This document shows, piece after piece, positions 1-4,861 of a stretch of 6,930 nt of DNA; positions within the stretch are counted from its first letter, which is position 1, and every line of letters starts with the position of its first letter. The notes below the pieces were generated by a model, which searched no databases, was not told the DNA's origin, and saw nothing but the letters and a program-made list of their open reading frames with translations. The stretch comes from Clostridiaceae bacterium (GTDB lineage Bacteria > Bacillota_A > Clostridia > Acetivibrionales > Acetivibrionaceae), in the NCBI GenBank assembly GCA_012513545.1, contig JAAZCB010000745.1, positions 1-6,930 on the forward strand. Reading direction: 5' to 3'. The position numbers and the translations under genes were made by a program.

Positions 1-984
1 AACAATATATGAATAAGACCCCATCGCCCCCGGAATTATTCCAAGCTCACCGGCAGCCACCTTTATTGCGCCTTTTCTATGAACAATAACATCCTCATTA
101 AAATGCTTCTCCATTACAGCGTAGTTGTGATGAGCATTTACTTCCATAGTTTCTTCCAGATGGTTAAAATCCGTATGTTTCTTAACCAAATTATAAAATA
201 TCTCCTTAACTTTAACCATCATTTTGCTTCTGTTCTCCATTGCAAAATCCAGCGCTAGATCCATCCAGACCTTATAGGCAATTCCTTCATCACTTTCAAG
301 GGATAAATAAGCCAGATCCTTTTCTCCTTCCTGTCCTTTATTCAATTCCTTAGCCAAATTATTAAAATAATTGCAAATCTTATATCCGAAGTTTCTCGAA
401 CCGGAATGCAGCATAATTGCTGTCATGCCATTTTCATCTTCCTGCAGCTCAATAAAGTGATTTCCGCCACCCAATGTTCCAATCTGGTAATAACCGTTTT
501 CAACCTCAAACTGCAAATCTTTTGCCAGGTCATAAGCCATTTTCACAATTGATTTTTCTTCAATTTCAGTTTTGAATATGTCCAATGAAATGCTTGATTG
601 GGGCAACTTATGATGCGCAAATCCGGTTGGAACATTCCGTAGTATTGTTCCTATTATAGCTTGTAAAAGTGTACCACTTGAAGTCATAGTTTCTCTAAGC
701 AATGATACAGGAATATTGGTCTGGACAAAACACATTCCGCAACCTATATCAACACCTACCATATTAGGTACAATTGTATCCCTTGTCGCTACCACTCCGC
801 CAATCGGCATACCATATCCTGCATGAGTATCCGGCATTAATGCAACATGAGAATGTATAAATGGTAATTTAGCTATATTTATTGCTTGCTGCAGACATCT
901 TTCTTCAATATCATCCAAAGAAGAAAGCCAAACTTTTATTGGTCTATCCTTTTCATTTTCCATATGATTTTCATAAATAAACAT
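1..984 (-). CDS. rtcB: RtcB-family RNA ligase, C-terminus beyond the left edge
   Basis: The minus-strand frame stays open for 328 codons from ATG at 984-982 to the window edge, so the 3' end is missing. An AGGAGG-type site lies just upstream of the ATG. RtcB motifs appear in order: MPDTHAGYGMPIGG around residues 50-63 (His54), VDIGCGM with Asp79 and Cys82, GGGNHFIE with His176, HSGSRNFG with His193, a His285-His286 pair before NYA, and PGAMGSYSYIV at the truncated end. In characterised RtcB proteins the equivalent Asp, Cys and His residues bind Mn2+. A later His, which becomes guanylated, would lie outside the window. RtcB joins RNA 2',3'-cyclic phosphate or 3'-phosphate ends to 5'-OH ends using GTP, which in bacteria is mainly RNA repair. 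The MPDTHAGYGMPIGG form resembles the shorter bacterial RtcB subgroup rather than E. coli RtcB. No archease or PrfH partner is visible. Family assignment is firm; its RNA substrate is unknown. Confidence 0.93.
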   Translation of the reverse strand, partial: MFIYENHMENEKDRPIKVWLSSLDDIEERCLQQAINIAKLPFIHSHVALMPDTHAGYGMPIGGVVATRDTIVPNMVGVDIGCGMCFVQTNIPVSLLRETMTSSGTLLQAIIGTILRNVPTGFAHHKLPQSSISLDIFKTEIEEKSIVKMAYDLAKDLQFEVENGYYQIGTLGGGNHFIELQEDENGMTAIMLHSGSRNFGYKICNYFNNLAKELNKGQEGEKDLAYLSLESDEGIAYKVWMDLALDFAMENRSKMMVKVKEIFYNLVKKHTDFNHLEETMEVNAHHNYAVMEKHFNEDVIVHRKGAIKVAAGELGIIPGAMGSYSYIV

Positions 985-1021
985 GAATTCACCCTCCTTT
1001 ATTTTCTTAACAATTCAATCA

Positions 1022-1060
1022 ATATCAAGTGTTATCCTTACTTTCTTTTCAACTTGATAT
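1022..1060. repeat. 9-bp inverted repeat in the rtcB leader region
   Basis: The arms ATATCAAGT (1022-1030) and ACTTGATAT (1052-1060) are perfect inverted copies separated by 21 bases. They lie 38-76 bases upstream of the rtcB start codon, where an operator or a 5'-leader hairpin would be expected. The arms are AT-rich, so chance is possible. I see no convincing paired -35/-10 boxes for rtcB here. Confidence 0.35.
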
Positions 1061-1117
1061 ATAGTCTCTTTTGGAAGAACGTCTTTTTTTTAAACTTCCA
1101 CTATTTTTTACACAATT

Positions 1118-1155
1118 AAAAAAGTGGTTAAATCCTTTATTAAGACTTAACCACT
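1118..1155 (-). terminator. Rho-independent terminator for the small minus-strand gene
   Basis: Read on the minus strand, AGTGGTTAA (complement of 1147-1155) pairs perfectly with TTAACCACT (complement of 1123-1131) across a 15-base loop. Six T residues (complement of 1118-1123) overlap and follow the stem. The plus strand lacks a T-run on its 3' side, so the signal points leftward. It lies 28 bases past the stop codon of the 48-codon gene and separates that gene from rtcB. Confidence 0.6.
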
Positions 1156-1182
1156 CTCTATAAATGCTTTTATTGTTTTTCC

Positions 1183-1329
1183 TTACAAAATCCCAACGGA
1201 GAACAATCGTTTTCTGCATTTTGAATGTAGAGGATTAAGCCAATGTAAAAGTAAATCAATACTTGGTTCATGCTCATAACTTGACGCTTTATTAATTTGT
1301 CTGAGTTCATAAGATACCAAATAGAACAT
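1183..1329 (-). CDS. Small protein of 48 residues, unknown function
   Basis: An ATG at 1329-1327 opens a 48-codon frame ending in TAA at 1185-1183. An exact AGGAGG (complement of 1336-1341) sits six bases before the ATG, among the best ribosome binding sites in the window. The gene has its own TTGACA promoter upstream and a terminator downstream, so it looks like a self-contained transcription unit. The product begins MFYLVSYELRQINKAS, has an acidic middle (EHEPSIDLLLHW) and a basic stretch (CRKRLF), and ends SVGIL. It has one Cys and neither a signal peptide nor a membrane segment. I do not recognise the family. It could be a genuine small protein, the truncated front of a longer gene, or the coding part of a small RNA. 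Translation is supported only by the start context. Confidence 0.5.
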   Translation of the reverse strand: MFYLVSYELRQINKASSYEHEPSIDLLLHWLNPLHSKCRKRLFSVGIL

Positions 1330-1391
1330 TGTTATCCTCCTTAAAATTTACTTTCTTTGTCGAGTAACATTTTTCAAGGCATAATGTTCAT

Positions 1392-1421
1392 ATGGTAACA
1401 CAGATACAATTATCCTGTCAA
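1392..1421 (-). promoter_or_regulatory. SigA-type promoter for the 48-codon gene
   Basis: On the minus strand there is an exact TTGACA -35 box (complement of 1416-1421). An 18-base spacer separates it from TACCAT (complement of 1392-1397), which matches four of six positions of TATAAT. Transcription would start near 1385, leaving a leader of about 55 bases before the ATG at 1329. Confidence 0.45.
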
Positions 1422-1437
1422 GGAAATTTTTTTATTA

Positions 1438-1709
1438 TTAGTTTTGACTTCCGCAATAGTCTATTAAAATTTTGAGTTGATACACTGTTGAGGGTTCATT
1501 TAACATTCTTCCCTCTACGAAATATACTCCTAAACTATATGTCTTTTCTATAATCTCACAATATAATATTTTTCCGGAGAGTTCTTTGGATTGACCAGGG
1601 AATTAAATGCTTCATCTTCATAACATGGAATTTGCTTTGTGATACTTTGTGTTAATCCATATTGAACGTTATCACAATTTTGAATACATAATAATTGACA
1701 AGCTGCTAC
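1438..1709 (-). pseudogene. Frameshifted remnant of an unidentified gene
   Basis: Two adjacent minus-strand frames read like protein, but neither has a plausible start codon. The upstream frame is open from 1709 to a TAG at 1550-1548 and contains CYEDEAFNSLVNPKNSPEKY followed by YIVRL. The downstream frame overlaps its end and runs to a TAA at 1440-1438, containing EKTYSLGVYFVEGR and VYQLKILIDYCGSQN. A single indel near 1550-1560 would join them into one chain of about 90 residues. I do not recognise the family. The alternative is chance: two short open frames in AT-rich DNA. The lack of a start codon and the frame change argue for decay rather than a live gene. Confidence 0.35.
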
Positions 1710-1723
1710 TTAATTAATATGTT
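1695..1723 (+). promoter_or_regulatory. Candidate distal promoter of wrbA
   Basis: An exact TTGACA (1695-1700) is followed after 17 bases by TATGTT (1718-1723), which matches four of six -10 positions. It would give a leader of about 70 bases before wrbA. Confidence 0.4.
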
Positions 1724-1731
1724 TAAAACAC

Positions 1732-1760
1732 TTGTTATAAGGCAATATATATTGTATAAG
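1732..1760 (+). promoter_or_regulatory. Candidate proximal promoter of wrbA with a palindromic spacer
   Basis: TTGTTA (1732-1737) and TATAAG (1755-1760, five of six -10 positions) are 17 bases apart. The spacer contains the perfect 12-base palindrome CAATATATATTG (1743-1754), a position where a repressor could block RNA polymerase. The leader would be about 36 bases. Which of the two promoters is used cannot be told from sequence. Confidence 0.4.
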
Positions 1761-1802
1761 TTGATTAAGAAACTAACATTGAAATAAGGTGGTGTATTAT
1801 AT

Positions 1803-2414
1803 ATGAAAATTCTTGTTTTGTTCTATTCTACTTACGGACATATATATAAAATGGCTCAAGCTATCGCTGAAGGTGCTTCAAGTGTGGAAGGCGCAAAAGT
1901 TTCAATAAAAAAAGTCCCGGAGACACTTCCGGAAAGCATACTATCCCAGATAGGTGCTTTAGAAGCCCAGAAGAGCTTTGAACACATCCCCGTTTGTACA
2001 ATTGACGAACTTACGGATTATGATGCCATAATATTCGGAACACCAACAAGATTCGGGAATATGGCATCTCAAATGAGAGCATTCCTTGACGGAACGGGCG
2101 CAATCTGGGCAAATGGTGGCCTTGTAGGTAAAGTGGGCAGTGTATTTGCAAGCTCGGCAACACAGCACGGAGGACAGGAATCGACCATCCTAAGCTTTCA
2201 TACCACCCTTTTGCACCATGGAATGATTATAGCGGGATTACCCTATTCTTTTGCGGGTCAAATGGGAATTGAAGAGGTTAAGGGCGGAAGTCCCTATGGG
2301 GCAACTACAATTGCGGGAGCAAGCGGAGAAAGGATGCCAAGCGAAGTTGAGCTTGCCGCAGCAATATTTCAAGGAAAACATGTTGCTCAAATAACTAAAA
2401 AACTTTATGGTTAA
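1803..2414 (+). CDS. wrbA: WrbA-type NAD(P)H:quinone oxidoreductase
   Basis: This 203-residue protein is the usual length for WrbA and is recognisable along its whole length. WrbA proteins are cytoplasmic FMN-binding tetramers that reduce quinones by two electrons with NAD(P)H, avoiding semiquinone radicals. The sequence shows the FMN phosphate loop [11 protein letters not shown] (residues 9-19), GTPTRFGNM (79-87) and [10 protein letters not shown] (117-126), both at the flavin site, LLHHGM (136-141), and [11 protein letters not shown] (162-172) near the C-terminus. AAGGTGGTG (1786-1794) stands eight bases before the ATG. The gene has its own candidate promoters and is followed by a hairpin, so it appears monocistronic. 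Nothing ties it to the peptide cluster downstream beyond proximity. The family is clear; the physiological quinone is not. Confidence 0.95.
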   Translation: MKILVLFYSTYGHIYKMAQAIAEGASSVEGAKVSIKKVPETLPESILSQIGALEAQKSFEHIPVCTIDELTDYDAIIFGTPTRFGNMASQMRAFLDGTGAIWANGGLVGKVGSVFASSATQHGGQESTILSFHTTLLHHGMIIAGLPYSFAGQMGIEEVKGGSPYGATTIAGASGERMPSEVELAAAIFQGKHVAQITKKLYG

Positions 2415-2490
2415 TAATTTTGTTTGTGCCTTTGACTCTCTTCATTATTAGCGGTAAACAAAGCATGTAATTAAAAATTCAATAGAAGTT

Positions 2491-2554
2491 ATTAAAGAAA
2501 GCAATATTTTAAGCGAAATAAATGTATTTCCTCATAAAATATTGCTTTCTTAAT
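2491..2554. terminator. Long hairpin downstream of wrbA
   Basis: A 17-base arm (2495-2511, containing AAAGCAATATTTT) pairs perfectly with 2535-2551. Four more pairs at the base are reached past one bulged A. Inside, GAAATA (2515-2520) pairs with TATTTC (2525-2530) around the loop AATG. It lies about 80 bases past the wrbA stop and may end that transcript. It lacks a clear T-run, so it could instead be a processing site, a small RNA or a short palindromic element. Confidence 0.5.
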
Positions 2555-2634
2555 ATACGAATCATGTATATTAAGTAACGCATCTTAAGCAGTAATTCAG
2601 GTGAAATTAACTATTGTCATATTTTACATTCTTA

Positions 2635-2663
2635 TTGACTTATTTTGGAGAAAAATATATATT
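2635..2663 (+). promoter_or_regulatory. Promoter of the precursor peptide gene
   Basis: TTGACT (2635-2640, five of six) and TATATT (2658-2663, five of six) are separated by 17 bases. The predicted transcript starts near 2670, leaving about 30 bases before the preferred ATG at 2702. It is the best SigA-like site between the hairpin after wrbA and the precursor gene. Confidence 0.6.
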
Positions 2664-2686
2664 ATTTATGAAATGATTTTATTATG

Positions 2687-2694
2687 AAAGGGGG
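2687..2694 (+). promoter_or_regulatory. Ribosome binding site that sets the precursor start
   Basis: AAAGGGGG ends seven bases before the ATG at 2702. It lies inside the longer frame that would begin at ATG 2684, and that upstream ATG has no purine-rich site of its own. The start at 2702 is therefore preferred. Confidence 0.65.
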
Positions 2695-2701
2695 AAAATG
2701 T

Positions 2702-2923
2702 ATGGCAGACGATATCAAGAAAATGAAAGAGCTTTCTGATGAGCAGTTGATGGAAATTGCAGGTGGTTATGAAGGTAGTGCTATAAGCGGAGAAATCATT
2801 ATAAGACCATACTACGGAATAGTTGTTAAGGATCCTTGTATACCTATAGCAAAGTATGGCGTACAGCCATTATATGGTATTATACCATTATACGGTATTA
2901 AGCCACCATATATTAAGCCATAG
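2702..2923 (+). CDS. RiPP precursor peptide with a Gly-Gly leader and XYG-repeat core
   Basis: This 73-residue peptide looks like the substrate of the radical SAM enzyme encoded downstream. Residues 1-22 form a charged leader ending LSDEQLMEIAGG, like the Gly-Gly leaders of many bacteriocin and RiPP precursors. The core (23-73) is rich in Pro, Tyr, Ile and Gly. Four Tyr-Gly pairs occur at Tyr38, Tyr52, Tyr58 and Tyr64. The last three lie in a six-residue repeat, KYGVQP-LYGIIP-LYGIKP (51-68), followed by the tail PYIKP. There is a single Cys (46), so a sactipeptide- or ranthipeptide-type multi-Cys core is unlikely. XYG is the motif processed by PlpX-type spliceases, which excise a tyramine unit; that link is inference. 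Cyclophane formation at the Tyr residues is an alternative. I do not recognise a named precursor family. The precursor role is well supported by context; the chemistry is not established. Confidence 0.8.
   Translation: MADDIKKMKELSDEQLMEIAGGYEGSAISGEIIIRPYYGIVVKDPCIPIAKYGVQPLYGIIPLYGIKPPYIKP
2852..2905 (+). repeat. Three tandem 18-base units encoding XYG(V/I)XP
   Basis: Three consecutive 18-base units encode KYGVQP, LYGIIP and LYGIKP. Synonymous differences (TATGGC, TATGGT, TACGGT) show that the amino-acid pattern is kept while the DNA drifts, as expected under selection on the peptide. Within the array ATGGTA (2874-2879) and TACCAT (2883-2888) could form a small RNA hairpin. Confidence 0.85.
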
Positions 2924-2935
2924 TATGGTATAACC
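2924..2935 (+). other. In-frame repeat remnant just past the precursor stop
   Basis: The four codons directly after the TAG stop (2921-2923) read Tyr-Gly-Ile-Thr in the same frame, continuing the YGI pattern. The TAG stands where the variable first residue of an XYG unit would be. If it was formerly Leu, TTG to TAG is a one-base change. The frame would then continue to a TAA after about 14 more codons, and those codons do not look like core. Confidence 0.5.
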
Positions 2936-2951
2936 ATGAAAGTAATTTATT

Positions 2952-2972
2952 GGGAGCGGCAATGCCGTTCCC
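2952..2972 (+). terminator. Hairpin between precursor and maturase genes, likely partial terminator
   Basis: GGGAGCGGC (2952-2960) pairs with GCCGTTCCC (2964-2972) across a three-base loop, with one G-T pair. It is unusually GC-rich for this region. The tract after it, TTCCTTAAATTT, is only moderately T-rich, so termination is probably incomplete. This would make precursor mRNA abundant and let some transcripts read into the maturase gene. Confidence 0.6.
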
Positions 2973-3104
2973 TTCCTTAAATTTAACACAATATACTGCT
3001 AATAAAGTAAACCTCAATATGGTTTTATTTATTCTGTTCATATTGTTAATATATCAAGATTCCTTTAATTTTGCAGTATGGCAATAAAAACAAAACTATT
3101 CATG

Positions 3105-3110
3105 AAAGGA
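3105..3110 (+). promoter_or_regulatory. Ribosome binding site that sets the maturase start
   Basis: AAAGGA lies eight bases before the ATG at 3119. The frame can be extended upstream to a TTG at 3071, but no purine-rich site precedes that codon. Homology to the radical SAM fold begins only after the ATG. Confidence 0.65.
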
Positions 3111-3118
3111 ATAACATT

Positions 3119-4645
3119 ATGGAATACAAACCGATAACTGCTGTTTGGGAAATAACCATGGGATGCAACATGCGCTGCAAGCATTGCGGCTCTAGCTGTG
3201 AAAATGCACTTCCAGGTGAACTCACTACCGATGAAGCTGTCAGGCTGTGCGAAGATTTGGGCAAATTGGGATTTCAGTGGATAACGCTATCTGGTGGTGA
3301 ACCTACAACCCGTAAAGATTGGGATATTATAGCCAAAGCTTTGAACGATAACGGAGTCATACCCAATGTAATAACAAACGGCTGGCTTTTGAATGAAGAG
3401 ATTATAGAGAGAGCAGAGAAAGCCGGCGTTAATACCATGGCTATAAGCCTGGACGGTTTAAAGTCAACTCATGACTATATTAGAAAAGAAGGCTCCTACG
3501 ACAGAATCATGAAAGCCTTTGAACTGTTTCGTAACAGCAATATCAATCTGTCAGTTATAACTACAATTAATAATGTAAATATTAAAGAACTTAAGGAGTT
3601 AAAGGATATACTTATTGATAAGGGTGTCAAAGGATGGCAGCTTCAGATTGGTCTTCCAATGGGGAATATGGCCAAAAACGCAGAACTGATAGCCACACCG
3701 GAGCACCTGGATGAAATAATAGACTTTGCTCTTGAAACAAACAGAGAAGGAAAGATTGATGTTCAACTGGCAGACTGCATAGGATATTTCAACAAAAAAG
3801 AAATTGAAGCACGAAATATAAGCAGCGGAACTGAAGGATATTACTGGCAGGGCTGTGGTGCAGGCAAGTTCAGTATGGGAATCCTTCATGATGGTGATAT
3901 TCTGGGTTGCACCTCTGTTAGGGACAAAAGCTTTGTTGAAGGTAATGTTAAGATTACACCTGTTATTGATATCTGGAATAACCCGGAAAGCTTCAGTTGG
4001 AACAGAAACATGTCTAAGGACAAGCTTTCAGGTCTATGTAAGATATGCAGTTATGGAAACCGTTGTTTGGGTGGCTGCGCCAATACACGCCTGACAATCG
4101 AGGGAACTGTATACGCTGAAAACAGGTACTGTTCCTATAATGTTTCAATGAAAACAGTGCAAGATCAGTTCGAGCATATTGAAGACCTTGAAGTTCTCAC
4201 TTCAAAAGCTAAGAAATTTGTTGAAAACAACAGCTTCCAGCTTGCTGGATTTTTGCTTGAAAAGGCTATTGAAAAAGATTCATCCGATCTGGAACTTCAA
4301 AGTTTATATGGTTATGTATCCTTTATGCTGGGCAATTATCAGCAGGCAAAGACTGCAAATGAGAGGGTGCTTGCTGTAAAACCGGAAAATGCATATGCCT
4401 TAAAAGGTATGGGGCTATCTGTTTCAAGGCTTGGAAATGTAGAGGAAGGAATTGAATATCTAAGAAAGGCAATTGAACTTTCTGATAAAACTTTTATGGA
4501 CCCCTATTATGATCTTGCAATAGTGTATTATGAAAGCGGGAGAAATAAGGAAGCACTGGAGATTCTTGATAAAGGACGCAGCAAATCACCTGAGTTTATA
4601 GAGATGAGCAATGACCTGTACGATATGTTATGCAATGTAGGATGA
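3119..4645 (+). CDS. Radical SAM/SPASM peptide maturase with C-terminal TPR domain
   Basis: This 508-residue enzyme is predicted to modify the precursor encoded just upstream. The radical SAM domain begins almost at the N-terminus: CNMRCKHC (Cys16, Cys20, Cys23) is the CX3CX2C site for the SAM-cleaving 4Fe-4S cluster, and SGGEP (58-62) contacts SAM. A complete SPASM domain for two auxiliary Fe-S clusters follows: Cys246, Cys264, then Cys307-X2-Cys310-X5-Cys316-X3-Cys320, and Cys338. Residues about 365-495 form at least three TPR-like helix pairs (near 391-424, 425-458 and 461-494). There is no N-terminal RRE leader-binding domain, so the TPR part may bind precursor or partner; this is inference. 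SPASM enzymes make thioether, C-C and C-O bonds in peptides, and PlpX-type members excise tyramine. Which of these applies here cannot be read from sequence. No separate PlpY-like partner is seen. Confidence 0.92.
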   Translation: MEYKPITAVWEITMGCNMRCKHCGSSCENALPGELTTDEAVRLCEDLGKLGFQWITLSGGEPTTRKDWDIIAKALNDNGVIPNVITNGWLLNEEIIERAEKAGVNTMAISLDGLKSTHDYIRKEGSYDRIMKAFELFRNSNINLSVITTINNVNIKELKELKDILIDKGVKGWQLQIGLPMGNMAKNAELIATPEHLDEIIDFALETNREGKIDVQLADCIGYFNKKEIEARNISSGTEGYYWQGCGAGKFSMGILHDGDILGCTSVRDKSFVEGNVKITPVIDIWNNPESFSWNRNMSKDKLSGLCKICSYGNRCLGGCANTRLTIEGTVYAENRYCSYNVSMKTVQDQFEHIEDLEVLTSKAKKFVENNSFQLAGFLLEKAIEKDSSDLELQSLYGYVSFMLGNYQQAKTANERVLAVKPENAYALKGMGLSVSRLGNVEEGIEYLRKAIELSDKTFMDPYYDLAIVYYESGRNKEALEILDKGRSKSPEFIEMSNDLYDMLCNVG

Positions 4646-4659
4646 CATAATACATAAAT

Positions 4660-4700
4660 TTCGATATCCAATCATTATAATCCGATGGTTGGATATCGAA
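4660..4700 (+). terminator. Hairpin after the maturase gene
   Basis: TTCGATATCCAA (4660-4671) and TTGGATATCGAA (4689-4700) are perfect inverted copies. Inner pairs, including two U-G, bring the stem to about 17 pairs around a seven-base loop. It starts 14 bases past the maturase stop. Only a short AT-rich tract follows, so it may be a weak terminator or an mRNA-stabilising end. It separates the biosynthetic genes from the exporter. Confidence 0.5.
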
Positions 4701-4802
4701 TTGAAATTATATCTCGGTATTATAAGCAAAAGGTACTATCCTGTCTAAGGAGAAGTCAATTTCCACTTCAGGCTGCAATGATATAAACCATAAATTATAT
4801 AG

Positions 4803-4831
4803 TTGACAGTAATCAAATTTATGAATATAAT
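4803..4831 (+). promoter_or_regulatory. SigA promoter with exact consensus boxes for the exporter operon
   Basis: TTGACA (4803-4808) and TATAAT (4826-4831) both match the consensus exactly, with the optimal 17-base spacer. Transcription should start near 4838, giving a leader of about 24 bases that contains AGGTGG (4849-4854) before the ATG at 4862. I see no clear operator over it, which suggests strong, perhaps constitutive, exporter expression. Confidence 0.8.
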
Positions 4832-4861
4832 TTTTCTATTAATAAATCAGGTGGTTTTATT

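Noticed and set aside
886..1119. 77-codon plus-strand open frame
   Set aside because: It overlaps the rtcB start and leader in antisense, is rich in Phe, Asn and Tyr as expected from AT-rich DNA, and has no ribosome binding site.
1959..2168. 69-codon minus-strand frame inside wrbA
   Set aside because: It is wholly antisense to the well-conserved wrbA gene and has no start signal.
2419..2462. Seven-base inverted repeat just after wrbA (TTTGTTT/AAACAAA)
   Set aside because: The arms are short and AT-rich, the loop is 30 bases, and the much stronger hairpin at 2491-2554 explains the region better.
2684..2701. Upstream ATG start for the precursor
   Set aside because: Its upstream bases are AT-only, while the only good ribosome binding site lies between it and the ATG at 2702.
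2852..2905. CRISPR-like array
   Set aside because: The 18-base tandem units have no spacers and encode a peptide repeat.
2936..2980. Short open frame after the precursor stop (ATG at 2936)
   Set aside because: Fourteen codons with no ribosome binding site, coinciding with the hairpin.
3071..3118. Upstream TTG start for the maturase
   Set aside because: No purine-rich site precedes it. The ATG at 3119 has AAAGGA at eight bases, and the family motif begins shortly after it. The extra residues include a QYG triplet, which I consider coincidental.
3599..4379. Open frames on both strands inside the maturase gene (3599-3889 minus, 3855-4094 plus, 4179-4379 plus)
   Set aside because: They are shadows of the maturase frame, which has clear domain homology across the whole stretch.
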